From: Chitinophagaceae bacterium UBA1953 | GTDB lineage: Bacteria; Bacteroidota; Bacteroidia; Chitinophagales; Chitinophagaceae | Reading direction: 5' to 3' | Length of the DNA stretch: 64,000 nucleotides | NCBI GenBank assembly: GCA_002336115.1 | Contig: DDEN01000057.1 | Span: 241,206 to 305,205 of the forward strand | Shown here: one piece after another, positions 55,661 through 64,000 of the stretch | Numbering within the stretch: the first letter of the stretch is position 1 | How the letters are laid out: every line of letters begins with the position of its first letter | Translations under genes and position numbers: made by a program | The notes under the pieces: generated by a model | Database searches by the model: none | Told to the model about the DNA's origin: nothing | The model's input: only the letters and a program-made list of their open reading frames with translations

Positions 55661-56647
55661 TCAAACCTGGCTTGGCAGAATTCCAAACTCTTTTCTGAAT
55701 GCAAGAGAAAAATTACTGAGATTAGTATAGCCTAATTTCAAACCAACTTCTTTTACATTGTACTGGCCGGTAAGCAGCAGTGAACGAGCTTTCTGCATTC
55801 TGTTCTTCTGATAATATTCATAAATACCAGTACCATATACTTTTTTAAATGCGGTTTTTAACTTTGATACACTCATCCCCGCATTTTCTGCCAGCCACAT
55901 GATAGTGGGTGGCTGGAGGCTGAAATCCTTAACAAGCATTGATTCAATTTCCATAAGCTTGCTTAAATCAGCCGGTTTAATTTTCTTATGCGGCCGGTTA
56001 TTTGTACCCTGAAGATTTTTATATAAATGAGAAAGAAAATGCTCAAGCATCAGCATCACCCTGTTTTTTAAAATAAGATTATACATTGGGTGTGTACGGG
56101 ATATGTGAAACACTTCATTAAACAAAATTCTGTACTGGGCATCAAAAGGTTCAGGATGAGTAAGGGTATTATTGAACAACGTAAATTTTGTGAGCGACTC
56201 AAGCTCATCAAACCGATTAAGGTTTTCCTGAAGCCAGTTTTTGGGTATCAGAATATTAATTGTTTTAGAGTACGTCTCCTTTTTAACAATAAGATCCAGT
56301 TTATCGGTATTTGCAGTAAGAGTTACCCCAATTCGTTTTTCACTTTTATCTTCAAACACATCTCCGTCTTTGATAAATTTATACGACTCGTTGATTTTAA
56401 CATCATTAAAATGAATGGTACAATACAACTGGTCGTCGCTCAACCTTCTGAAAAGCACATCATTTTGATACTCAATTTCTGAAATCAGCGATTGCAAACC
56501 GTTTGGCAATTCAAGCGCTTTGTAATATCCCTTCCCAACTAAAGGAGGCAATTCTATAAAATCGTCAGCGGCAGGTACATGGAGTAATTCGGAGAGATAT
56601 TGAATAAATTCCTTATAATTTCCGCTTTTAAATTCAAGTTCCAGCAC
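55661..56647 (-). CDS. AraC-family transcriptional regulator (paralogue 1)
   Basis: A 328-aa protein with a C-terminal AraC double helix-turn-helix: KLKTAFKKVYGTGIYEYYQKNRM (about 260-282) and NVKEVGLKLGYTNLSNFSLAFRKEFG. The N-terminal about 220 residues are a sensor region without a recognised domain (GKGYYKALELPNGLQSLISE near 38-57). It lies 24 bases after a second, related regulator gene on the same strand, so they are probably co-transcribed. Ligand and targets are unknown. Confidence 0.85.
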   Translation of the reverse strand: MLELEFKSGNYKEFIQYLSELLHVPAADDFIELPPLVGKGYYKALELPNGLQSLISEIEYQNDVLFRRLSDDQLYCTIHFNDVKINESYKFIKDGDVFEDKSEKRIGVTLTANTDKLDLIVKKETYSKTINILIPKNWLQENLNRFDELESLTKFTLFNNTLTHPEPFDAQYRILFNEVFHISRTHPMYNLILKNRVMLMLEHFLSHLYKNLQGTNNRPHKKIKPADLSKLMEIESMLVKDFSLQPPTIMWLAENAGMSVSKLKTAFKKVYGTGIYEYYQKNRMQKARSLLLTGQYNVKEVGLKLGYTNLSNFSLAFRKEFGILPSQV

Positions 56648-56671
56648 AGTATAAGTTTATGTTGATAATAA

Positions 56672-57661
56672 TTAACTAACACTAAACTTGGATGGCTCTT
56701 GTTTCATATGCTTTTTAAATGCAGCAGTAAAGTTACTGATATTACTATAACCGATAATTTCTGAAACCTCTTTAACCGAATAATTCCCTGTTGAAAGAAG
56801 TTCGCCAGCACGCTGCATTCTTTTTTGCTGATAATATTCGTAAATAGGTACGCCAAAAACAGATTTAAAAAGTTTTTTCAGTTTGGTTGAACTCATTGTA
56901 GCTTTTCTGGAAAGCTCTTCAATTGATTTTGGTTTTACAGAAAAGTTTTCGACCAATATTTTTTCTATCCGCAAAACAGTGTAAATATCTTCCTGCTTAA
57001 TTACACTCTGAACATCAGCAAGCGATATTCTTGAATGAATACGTGTAAAAAAACGTTCCAGCAGTAACTGTACCCGGTTTTGAATGTAAAGCAATGGAAG
57101 TGGAGTATCTGGTTCTTCCTGCATAATTTCATTCATCAGTTCATAATAGACCTTATCCAAAGGCTCCATGTTAAGACTTCGGCTTTTAAGATTTACATAT
57201 GCCGGAAGAATATCATCAAACAATTCAACTCCCATCAGTTTCCCCAACCATTCTTTTGAAAGAAGGATGTCAACTGCTTTAAAAGTTGTTCCTTTTGTTC
57301 CATGATAATACCAGTCGAATAATGAACTGGTTAAATAGCCTACTGCAAGTTTTCCATCGTTTTGGCTTACAATATCATTCCCAATACCAATTGTGATTTC
57401 TTTTTCAATTGTAAGTTCATCAAAGCGTAGTGTATAATATTCCGAGAGATTGGCTTTACGGTGCAGCATCCAGTCCGTTCCAAAACGGCAGTTAAGAATC
57501 AGCACTTCTATCCCGTTAGCTATTTCAAGAACCCTTACATAGCCAATTCCAAGCTCAGCAGGTACAAACAGCCATCCATCTTTTATTTTAGTATGCAATT
57601 TTTCGGCTGCATCCTTCAAAAGATTACTGTAATGCGATTGAGTGTATTCAAAAGAAAACAT
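56672..57661 (-). CDS. AraC-family transcriptional regulator (paralogue 2)
   Basis: A 329-aa regulator with the same plan as its neighbour: C-terminal KLKKLFKSVFGVPIYEYYQQKRM and SVKEVSEIIGYSNISNFTAAFKKH, and an N-terminal GIGYVRVLEIANGIEVLILN segment that aligns with GKGYYKALELPNGLQSLI of paralogue 1. The pair clearly arose by tandem duplication and has diverged mainly in the sensor half. It is the promoter-proximal gene. No transport or catabolic operon is adjacent to suggest a ligand. Confidence 0.85.
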   Translation of the reverse strand: MFSFEYTQSHYSNLLKDAAEKLHTKIKDGWLFVPAELGIGYVRVLEIANGIEVLILNCRFGTDWMLHRKANLSEYYTLRFDELTIEKEITIGIGNDIVSQNDGKLAVGYLTSSLFDWYYHGTKGTTFKAVDILLSKEWLGKLMGVELFDDILPAYVNLKSRSLNMEPLDKVYYELMNEIMQEEPDTPLPLLYIQNRVQLLLERFFTRIHSRISLADVQSVIKQEDIYTVLRIEKILVENFSVKPKSIEELSRKATMSSTKLKKLFKSVFGVPIYEYYQQKRMQRAGELLSTGNYSVKEVSEIIGYSNISNFTAAFKKHMKQEPSKFSVS

Positions 57662-57716
57662 ACATTGATTGTAAATATGAAATTAAACAATCAAAAATTA
57701 ATTTACAATGATAAGA

Positions 57717-57935
57717 TTAATAACGTACAGGATTTCTTTTATTAAACCCAATTGATTGACGCAAATTCATCCAGAAAGCGATAAAGAAATAGATAAGCAA
57801 TGGCGATCCCATTGTAAGAAATGAAACATAAATGAAATATTTCCGGATGGTAATTGTAGATATTCCGAATTTTTCTCCAAACCAGGTACATACTCCAAAA
57901 ACATTCCATTCAATGATCTGGCGAAATCTGTTCAT
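57717..57935 (-). CDS. PspC-domain membrane protein, 72 aa
   Basis: A short PspC-family protein: FGVCTWFGEKFGISTITIRKYFIYVSF spans the conserved region, followed by a second hydrophobic segment (PLLIYFFIAFWM). PspC proteins act in membrane-stress responses. I start at 57935 (MNRFRQIIEWNVF), because a TATCTTTG promoter box lies at 57956-57963 on this strand, inside the longer frame. No pspA homologue is adjacent. Confidence 0.78.
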   Translation of the reverse strand: MNRFRQIIEWNVFGVCTWFGEKFGISTITIRKYFIYVSFLTMGSPLLIYFFIAFWMNLRQSIGFNKRNPVRY

Positions 57936-57955
57936 AGTGCTTCTTTTTACAATAT

Positions 57956-57963
57956 CAAAGATA
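57956..57963 (-). promoter_or_regulatory. -7 box TATCTTTG of the PspC gene
   Basis: Exact TAnnTTTG match on the minus strand, 20 bases before the ATG at 57935; it excludes the upstream start at 57977. Confidence 0.6.
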
Positions 57964-58081
57964 TACCATTCAACCAATTCTTTAGAATAATGCTGGCAAA
58001 AAGTTGTTCATAAATTGGTAAATTTGCAACCTCATTATTGCTGATTATGGCTCAGATAATGTTTTAACCACCGCCTGCATC

Positions 58082-58109
58082 AGCAATCACCAATCAGAAA
58101 TCTAAAATT
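58082..58109. repeat. Heptamer array, word NNNAATC, upstream of aconitase
   Basis: AGCAATC, ACCAATC, AGAAATC and TAAAATT are consecutive 7-base units ending 7 bases before the aconitase ATG. Confidence 0.65.
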
Positions 58110-58116
58110 TTTCAAC

Positions 58117-60387
58117 ATGGTATTTGATCTCGACTTAATCAGGAAAACGTACAGCGAAATGCCTGCCAAAGTAGATGCTGCCCGGAAAGCGCTGGGCCGT
58201 CCGCTTACACTTGCAGAGAAAATTTTATACTCTCACCTCTGGAAAGGAGTTGAACCGAAAGACTTTGAAAGAGGAAAAGCCTATGTTGATTTTGCTCCCG
58301 ACCGTGTAGCAATGCAGGATGCTACTGCACAGATGGCTTTGTTACAGTTTGATACAACAGGTCGTAAAAAAGTAGCAGTTCCTTCTACGGTTCATTGCGA
58401 TCACCTCATTGTTGCAAAAAATGAAGGTAAACAGGATTTGGTGAAAGCTGTTACCGATAATGAAGAGGTGTACAACTTCCTTTCTTCAATCTCAAATAAA
58501 TATGGCATTGGCTTCTGGAAACCCGGTGCTGGTATTATTCACCAAGTGGTATTGGAAAACTATGCCTTCCCCGGTGGTATGATGATCGGTACCGACAGCC
58601 ACACTGTAAATGCAGGTGGTTTAGGTATGATTGCTATTGGCGTTGGCGGTGCAGATGCGTGTGATGTAATGGCTGGTTTAAGCTGGGAATTATTGATGCC
58701 AAAACTCATTGGTGTTAAACTCACCGGTAAACTCAATGGCTGGACAGCTCCTAAAGATGTGATTTTAAAAGTTGCAGGTATCCTTACCGTAAAAGGTGGC
58801 ACCAATGCAATTGTTGAATATTTTGGCGAAGGCGCAACAAGCATGAGTTGTACCGGCAAAGGCACTATTTGTAATATGGGTGCCGAAATTGGTGCAACAA
58901 CTTCAACATTTGGTTATGATGAAAGCATGAGCCGTTACCTGAAAGCTACCGGCCGTGCTGAAGTAGCTGATGCGGCTGATGCGATTAAAGAATATTTAAC
59001 AGGCGATGCAGATGTTTATGCAAATCCTGAAAAGTATTTCGATAAAGTAATTGAAATTAACCTGAGTGAACTGGAACCACACTTAAACGGACCTTTCACT
59101 CCTGATTTAGCTACACCAATTTCCCAAATGAAAGAAGCTGCTGCTAAAAACGGATGGCCAACAAAGGTTGAAGTTGGCTTGATTGGCAGTTGCACGAACT
59201 CGTCTTATGAAGATATCAGCCGTGCGGTGAGCCTTGCAAAACAGGTTGCTGAAAAAGGTTTGAAAACAAAAGCTGAATTTACAATCACTCCTGGAAGTGA
59301 ATTGGTTCGCTATACAATTGAGCGTGATGGCTATTTAAGCGCTTTTGAAAAAATTGGTGCTACTGTATTTGCAAATGCCTGCGGGCCTTGTATTGGTATG
59401 TGGGATCGTATGGGTGCTGAAAAGCAGGAAAAAAACACCATCGTTCATTCATTCAACCGCAACTTTGCCAAACGAGCCGATGGTAACCCCAACACAATGG
59501 CGTTTGTTGCAAGTCCTGAATTAGTAACTGCGTTGGCTATTGCTGGCGATCTTACATTTAATCCCGTTACTGATACACTTACAAACGAAAAAGGTGAGCA
59601 GGTAAAACTCGATCCTCCAAGTGGTGATGAATTACCAACAAAAGGTTTTGCTGTTGAAGATGCCGGCTACCAGGCTCCTGCTGAAGATGGCAGTGGTGTT
59701 ATAATTGATGTAAAACCCGACAGCAAACGCTTACAACTTCTTTATTCTTTTGCCCCATGGGAAGGAACCGATCTGAAAGGGTTAAAACTCCTTATTAAAG
59801 CAAAAGGAAAATGTACAACCGATCATATATCAATGGCTGGTCCTTGGTTGAAATTCCGTGGACACCTTGATAATATCAGTAACAATATGCTGATTGGTGC
59901 TGTAAATTTCTTCAACGAAAAAACTGATAATGTTAAGAACCAGCTCACAGGTGAATATGGTGCTGTTCCTGCAACACAACGTGCCTACAAAGCTGCAGGC
60001 GTGGGATCAATTGTTGTAGGTGATGAAAACTATGGTGAAGGTTCAAGCCGTGAACATGCGGCAATGGAACCACGTCATCTTGGTGTACGTGTGGTGCTTG
60101 TAAAATCATTTGCACGTATCCACGAAACAAACCTGAAAAAACAGGGTATGTTGGCATTAACCTTTGCTAACAAAGAAGATTACGATAAGATTCTTGAAGA
60201 TGACACCATTGATGTGGAAGGATTAATTACATTCACACCAGGTAAACAATTACAATTGGTACTTAATCATAAAGACGGCAGCAATGAAACCATCACTGTT
60301 AACCACAGCTATAATGAGCAGCAGATTGAATGGTTCAAAGCAGGCGGTGCTTTAAATGTGATCCGTTCTGAATTTGCCAAAGGCTAA
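58117..60387 (+). CDS. acn: Aconitate hydratase (mitochondrial-type)
   Basis: A 756-aa aconitase that interconverts citrate and isocitrate. The three cysteines of the 4Fe-4S cluster are Cys359 (GSCTNSSYEDI), Cys422 and Cys425 (ANACGPCIGMWDR). The substrate loop HCDHLIVAKNEG and the swivel domain signature GDENYGEGSSREHAAMEPR are present. Length matches the mitochondrial-type enzyme rather than the longer AcnA. It is monocistronic, ends at a 10-bp hairpin and is followed by gdhA. Confidence 0.96.
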   Translation: MVFDLDLIRKTYSEMPAKVDAARKALGRPLTLAEKILYSHLWKGVEPKDFERGKAYVDFAPDRVAMQDATAQMALLQFDTTGRKKVAVPSTVHCDHLIVAKNEGKQDLVKAVTDNEEVYNFLSSISNKYGIGFWKPGAGIIHQVVLENYAFPGGMMIGTDSHTVNAGGLGMIAIGVGGADACDVMAGLSWELLMPKLIGVKLTGKLNGWTAPKDVILKVAGILTVKGGTNAIVEYFGEGATSMSCTGKGTICNMGAEIGATTSTFGYDESMSRYLKATGRAEVADAADAIKEYLTGDADVYANPEKYFDKVIEINLSELEPHLNGPFTPDLATPISQMKEAAAKNGWPTKVEVGLIGSCTNSSYEDISRAVSLAKQVAEKGLKTKAEFTITPGSELVRYTIERDGYLSAFEKIGATVFANACGPCIGMWDRMGAEKQEKNTIVHSFNRNFAKRADGNPNTMAFVASPELVTALAIAGDLTFNPVTDTLTNEKGEQVKLDPPSGDELPTKGFAVEDAGYQAPAEDGSGVIIDVKPDSKRLQLLYSFAPWEGTDLKGLKLLIKAKGKCTTDHISMAGPWLKFRGHLDNISNNMLIGAVNFFNEKTDNVKNQLTGEYGAVPATQRAYKAAGVGSIVVGDENYGEGSSREHAAMEPRHLGVRVVLVKSFARIHETNLKKQGMLALTFANKEDYDKILEDDTIDVEGLITFTPGKQLQLVLNHKDGSNETITVNHSYNEQQIEWFKAGGALNVIRSEFAKG

Positions 60388-60411
60388 GTTCCAACTAATT
60401 ACAATCAAGAT

Positions 60412-60438
60412 AAATCCCGCCTGATGGCGGGATTTTTT
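60412..60438 (+). terminator. Terminator of aconitase
   Basis: AAATCCCGCC and GGCGGGATTT pair over 10 bases around TGAT and are followed by TTTAT. Confidence 0.87.
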
Positions 60439-60611
60439 ATTGTTTGTAAGACGTTACTTCTGGAGCAATCATTTTTTTGAAACTTTAAGCAGCTCAATTA
60501 CTGACTAATCTCATTTTCAATAACGAACGATAGTTATACTTTTAACAGTTATAATTTTTTCCCGATCTATTGAAAGAAAAAATCGATTGCTTCACATTAA
60601 AATTTTGCTAT

Positions 60612-61964
60612 ATGATAGCAACAACATCTAAAAGTTTAGAAAAATTCATGGAATTGGTGGTAAAACGCAACCCGGCTCAAGCCGAATACCAACAGGCAGT
60701 TTTTGAGGTAGTTCGTTCTGTTCTCCCTTATGTTGAAGAACACCCCGAATATCAGAAAGCAAATATTCTAGAACGTATGATTGAGCCCGAAAGATCTGTC
60801 ATTTTCCGTGTGCCATGGATGGATGATAAAGGGAACTACAGAGTAAATCGTGGTTACAGAGTTCAGATGAACAATGCTATAGGGCCCTATAAAGGTGGGT
60901 TACGGTTTCACCCGAATGTTACGCTGAGTATTTTAAAATTTCTTGCATTTGAACAGGTATTCAAAAACTCATTAACAACCCTTCCAATGGGTGGCGGTAA
61001 AGGCGGCTCTGATTTTGATCCCAAAGGAAAATCTGATGCAGAAGTAATGCGCTTTTGCCAGAGTTTTATGACCGAACTTCACCGCTATATTGGTAAAGAT
61101 ACCGATGTTCCCGCCGGTGATATTGGCGTAGGTGCAAGAGAAATTGGTTACTTGTTTGGACAATATAAACGCCTTACAAACGAGTTCACCGGAGTTTTAA
61201 CCGGCAAAGGTTATACTTATGGTGGCAGTCTTATACGCCCTGAAGCTACAGGCTACGGATTACTGTTTTTTGTTGAAGAAATGCTTGAAACGATTGGCGA
61301 AACAATGAAAGATAAAAAAGTGGTTGTTTCGGGAAGCGGTAATGTTGCTCAATATGCCATTGAAAAAGTTATTGCATTAGGCGGTATTCCATTAACAGCA
61401 TCAGACAGTGATGGATTTATTTATGACCCCGATGGTATTACTAATGAAAAACTGGAATTCATTCTTGAACTGAAGAATGAAAAACGTGGCCGCATTTCTG
61501 AATATGCTGAAAAATATGGTGTTCCATATTATGCAGGTGAAAGACCCTGGAAAATTCCTTGCGATATTGCATTGCCTTGTGCCGTTCAGAATGAACTGGA
61601 CGAGAATGATGCAAAACTGCTGGTGAAAAATGGCTGTAAAATGGTGGCCGAAGGCGCAAATATGCCAACAACTCCTGAAGCTATTGAAGTATTGCAGGAA
61701 AATGGTATTCTCTATGCTCCTGGTAAAGCAGCGAATGCAGGGGGTGTTGCAACATCCGGTCTCGAAATGTCGCAAAACTCAATCCGTCTTTCGTGGACAA
61801 GAGAAGAAGTTGAAAATAAACTCCGCACAATCATGAAAAATATTCATGAGCAATGTGTGAAATATGGTAAAAAAGAAGATGGAACTATTGACTATGTAAA
61901 AGGTGCAAATATTGCCGGCTTTGTACGTGTTGCTGATGCAATGCTTGCTGAAGGCCATGTATAA
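60612..61964 (+). CDS. gdhA: NADP-type glutamate dehydrogenase
   Basis: A 450-aa hexameric GDH that forms glutamate from 2-oxoglutarate and ammonia. Landmarks are VQMNNAIGPYKGGLRFHPNV with the substrate lysines, LPMGGGKGGSDFDPKGKSD, and the Rossmann region VVVSGSGNVAQYAIEK. Length and the GGGKGGSDFDPKGKSDAE pattern fit the NADP-specific (GdhA) class. I prefer the ATG at 60612 to the TTG at 60570, since the longer form adds 14 residues outside the family. It closes the citrate-to-glutamate set with acn and icd. A strong terminator follows. Confidence 0.94.
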   Translation: MIATTSKSLEKFMELVVKRNPAQAEYQQAVFEVVRSVLPYVEEHPEYQKANILERMIEPERSVIFRVPWMDDKGNYRVNRGYRVQMNNAIGPYKGGLRFHPNVTLSILKFLAFEQVFKNSLTTLPMGGGKGGSDFDPKGKSDAEVMRFCQSFMTELHRYIGKDTDVPAGDIGVGAREIGYLFGQYKRLTNEFTGVLTGKGYTYGGSLIRPEATGYGLLFFVEEMLETIGETMKDKKVVVSGSGNVAQYAIEKVIALGGIPLTASDSDGFIYDPDGITNEKLEFILELKNEKRGRISEYAEKYGVPYYAGERPWKIPCDIALPCAVQNELDENDAKLLVKNGCKMVAEGANMPTTPEAIEVLQENGILYAPGKAANAGGVATSGLEMSQNSIRLSWTREEVENKLRTIMKNIHEQCVKYGKKEDGTIDYVKGANIAGFVRVADAMLAEGHV

Positions 61965-61981
61965 TTATTTATCCTGCTTTT

Positions 61982-62013
61982 AAAAAAGAGGCTGCGTTTG
62001 CAGCCTCTTTTTT
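61982..62013 (+). terminator. Terminator of gdhA
   Basis: AAAAAAGAGGCTGC and GCAGCCTCTTTTTT pair over 14 bases around GTTT, 17 bases after the gdhA stop. Confidence 0.9.
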
Positions 62014-62110
62014 TATAACATTTACACTTTATTAAGGTTAATCTGCCACTTATACAAACGTTGATAAAAGCAACTCCCAATCCGTAACTTTAAACAGTAA
62101 AAACTGTATT

Positions 62111-64000
62111 ATGAGAAGAGTTTTATTTGTCCTTATAGTTATTTCAATCACACTTATATCAACAGCACAACAAACACAAAAGCCCCCATTACATGGAAAA
62201 AACTGGATGGCTATTACAGGAAAACCTCTTGCAGCAACTGCAGGTTCCATGATTTTTCAAAAAGGAGGAAATGCTGTTGATGCTGCCTGCGCAATGCTGG
62301 CATCAACCTGTACCATGTGGGATGTATTAAGCTGGGGCGGAGAAACTCAGGCTCTCATCTTCAATCCAAAAACAAAAAAAGTAATTGCCATTAATGCACT
62401 TGGTGTTGCTCCTACCGGAGCAACTGTAGAATATTTCAAAAGCAAGGGATATGATTTTCCGCCAGAATACGGTCCGTTAGCAGCCGTAACACCAGGAACA
62501 TTTGGCGGACTTTGTTTGATGCTTGCCAATTATGGAACAATGAGTTTAAAAGAAGTGCTTGCGCCTTGTATCCAACTTGCATCAGGTTATCCAATAGAAG
62601 CGCAAACCGCCAACAGCATGGAACGTGGAAAGAAAATGATCAAACAGTGGCCATACAGTACCAAAATTTTTCTTCCCCATGCAGGTGAAAAAAGAGAAGC
62701 ACCAGAAGCGGGAGAAATTTTTGTTCAGAAAGATTTATTAAACACACTTACCAAATTAGTTGAAGCTGAACAACAGGCATTGAAAAAAGGGAAAAACCGC
62801 AAAGAAGCAATTATGGCAGCATATAATCGCTTTTACAAAGGAGATGTGGCACAGGAATTTGTTCGTGGTTGCCAGGAACAAGGTGGATTAATTACAATGA
62901 AAGATTTAGCCAACTGGAAACCCATTGAAGAAGAACCAATGCATGTAAACTATAAAGGCATTGAGGTCTATAAATTACAACAATGGACACAAGGCCCAGC
63001 TTTCCTGCAATCGCTCAACATACTTGAAAATTTTGATTTGAAAGCGATGGGCTATAACAGCACAAATTATATTCATACACTTTACCAAACAATGAGTCTT
63101 GCATTTGCTGATCGTGATTTTTATTATGGCGATCCATACTTTGCTCCAGCAGAACCAATGAAGGGTTTGTTAAGTAAAGAATATGCAAAACAACGTGCAT
63201 CACTTATATCCCCGGATAAAAATGATCCAAATATTGGCCCCGGTGATCCATATCCTTTTGAAGGAAAAACAAATCCATATTTTGATATTCTGAAGAAAAG
63301 AGGATTCACTTTTGATACAACAAAAAGCAAACGCTCCAATTTTGCACCTGCACATGATGTAAGAAATAACAGTGTTGCATCAGTTGATGCCGATTATATG
63401 GATCGCTTGTGGCGAGGCACCACCTCAGTTGAAGCTGCCGATGCAGAAGGTTGGGTGGTTTCAATCACACCTTCTGGTGGTTGGATGCCAGCCTGCATTG
63501 CCGGTAATACCGGTATTGGAATGAGTCAGCGGTTGCAAAGTTTTGTTTTAGATTCAACATTAAATCCCTTTAACGTAATTGAACCCGGCAAACGTCCGAG
63601 AGTTACACTAACCCCTACACTTGCCTTGAAAGATGGTAAACCATTTTTATCTTTTGCTGTACAGGGTGGCGATACACAAGACCAAAATTTACTTCAGTTC
63701 TTTTTAAACATTGTTGAATTTGGAATGACGGTTCAACAAGCCTGTGAGGCTGCAAACATTAATACAAATCAACTGTGGCTTTCTCTTGGTGGCACAAAAG
63801 TTCAAGACAGAATGCCCAGACCCGGTAATCTTTTGCTGAACGACAACACAACTGAACAAGTAAGAAACGATCTGAAAAAAATGGGCTATATACTTTCGTT
63901 TGACGACAGAACAAGCGGACCTATTAATGCTATTTACTTCGATTGGAAGCATGGCAGTTTCTGGGGTGGCAGCAGTAATCATGGAGAAGATTACGGTATT
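62111..64000 (+). CDS. ggt: Gamma-glutamyltransferase, 5' part (runs off right edge)
   Basis: 630 codons of an exported GGT; the last part lies outside the window. A signal peptide covers residues 1-19 (LISTAQ). The large-subunit region includes GSMIFQKGGNAVDAACAMLAS and WGGETQALIFN. The autocleavage site and N-terminal nucleophile is Thr437 in RGTTSVEAADAEG; most GGTs have TTH there, and the TTS variant occurs in divergent subfamilies. AGNTGIGMSQRLQSFVLD and PGKRPRVTLTPTLALKDGKP follow. It acts in the periplasm on glutathione or related gamma-glutamyl compounds. Family is secure; true substrate is less so. Confidence 0.92.
   Translation, partial: MRRVLFVLIVISITLISTAQQTQKPPLHGKNWMAITGKPLAATAGSMIFQKGGNAVDAACAMLASTCTMWDVLSWGGETQALIFNPKTKKVIAINALGVAPTGATVEYFKSKGYDFPPEYGPLAAVTPGTFGGLCLMLANYGTMSLKEVLAPCIQLASGYPIEAQTANSMERGKKMIKQWPYSTKIFLPHAGEKREAPEAGEIFVQKDLLNTLTKLVEAEQQALKKGKNRKEAIMAAYNRFYKGDVAQEFVRGCQEQGGLITMKDLANWKPIEEEPMHVNYKGIEVYKLQQWTQGPAFLQSLNILENFDLKAMGYNSTNYIHTLYQTMSLAFADRDFYYGDPYFAPAEPMKGLLSKEYAKQRASLISPDKNDPNIGPGDPYPFEGKTNPYFDILKKRGFTFDTTKSKRSNFAPAHDVRNNSVASVDADYMDRLWRGTTSVEAADAEGWVVSITPSGGWMPACIAGNTGIGMSQRLQSFVLDSTLNPFNVIEPGKRPRVTLTPTLALKDGKPFLSFAVQGGDTQDQNLLQFFLNIVEFGMTVQQACEAANINTNQLWLSLGGTKVQDRMPRPGNLLLNDNTTEQVRNDLKKMGYILSFDDRTSGPINAIYFDWKHGSFWGGSSNHGEDYGI

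Overview
The window reads as a chromosomal segment of a Bacteroidota bacterium, most likely of the order Chitinophagales (family Chitinophagaceae is my best guess). Reasons: many promoters fit the Bacteroidota -7 element TAnnTTTG rather than a sigma70 -10 box; Shine-Dalgarno sequences are weak or absent; one exported protein ends in a type IX secretion sorting domain; small lipoproteins with an SC(K/T)K lipobox are frequent; and the trigger factor, RNase Y, SpoT and aconitase are of the types usual in that phylum. The genus cannot be named from sequence reading alone.

Layout. 1-2.2 kb: 5' part of a pyruvate:ferredoxin oxidoreductase gene and a lipoprotein. 2.6-5.8 kb: a six-gene plus-strand operon for arsenic or organoarsenical handling (ArsR regulator, CxxC thioredoxin-like protein, rhodanese with a His/Cys tail, COG0701 permease, ArsF-like thioredoxin, ArsG/CcdA-like permease). 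5.8-9.8 kb: glycerol operon glpK-glpD-glpF on the minus strand. 9.9-13.6 kb: a GNAT-like protein and a minus-strand ECF sigma / membrane anti-sigma / CpxP-like / EF-hand-like mini-protein / DUF2202 cluster. 13.8-15.8 kb: a compact type II restriction-modification system (C-protein and nuclease on minus, D12-class adenine methylase on plus). 15.9-24.6 kb: dnaX, pyruvate dehydrogenase E2, PAP2 phosphatase, a GbsR/MarR regulator with its apparent regulon, a CoA-binding protein, a YkuK-like protein and rsmE. 24.6-33.1 kb: dnaB, then pheT, a ZapB-like coiled coil, zapA, rny and rplS. 33.3-36.3 kb: a tiny lipoprotein, tatA, gatA and a lytic transglycosylase. 36.4-40.8 kb: a T9SS-exported esterase and a decayed GMC oxidoreductase. 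40.9-49.8 kb: pabB, an acidic low-complexity protein, purA, spoT, tRNA-Leu(UAG), tig, a response regulator and a GroES-like protein. 50-64 kb: HerA-like ATPase, icd, a threonine-dehydrogenase-like SDR, kdsA, two AraC paralogues, a PspC protein, aconitase, glutamate dehydrogenase and the 5' part of a gamma-glutamyltransferase gene.

Most of the window is housekeeping: central carbon metabolism (PFOR, PDH E2, aconitase, Icd, GDH), replication (dnaX, dnaB), translation (pheT, rplS, gatA, tig, tRNA) and envelope functions. The accessory parts are the ars-type operon, the restriction-modification system and the broken oxidoreductase.

The most interesting unexplained signals are: (1) two identical-architecture dyads (ATTTTCA-N8-TGAAAAT), one in front of the GbsR-like regulator and one in front of the next membrane-protein/epimerase operon; (2) degenerate heptamer arrays, each with its own word but the same 7-base period, in at least seven intergenic gaps, plus an 8-base version in inverted orientation inside rsmE; (3) promoter boxes so close to the start codon that the mRNAs should be leaderless; and (4) palindromic repeats next to a truncated reading frame at 51.6-51.8 kb. 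I did not find a CRISPR array, prophage, transposase or an obviously new multi-gene defence system.
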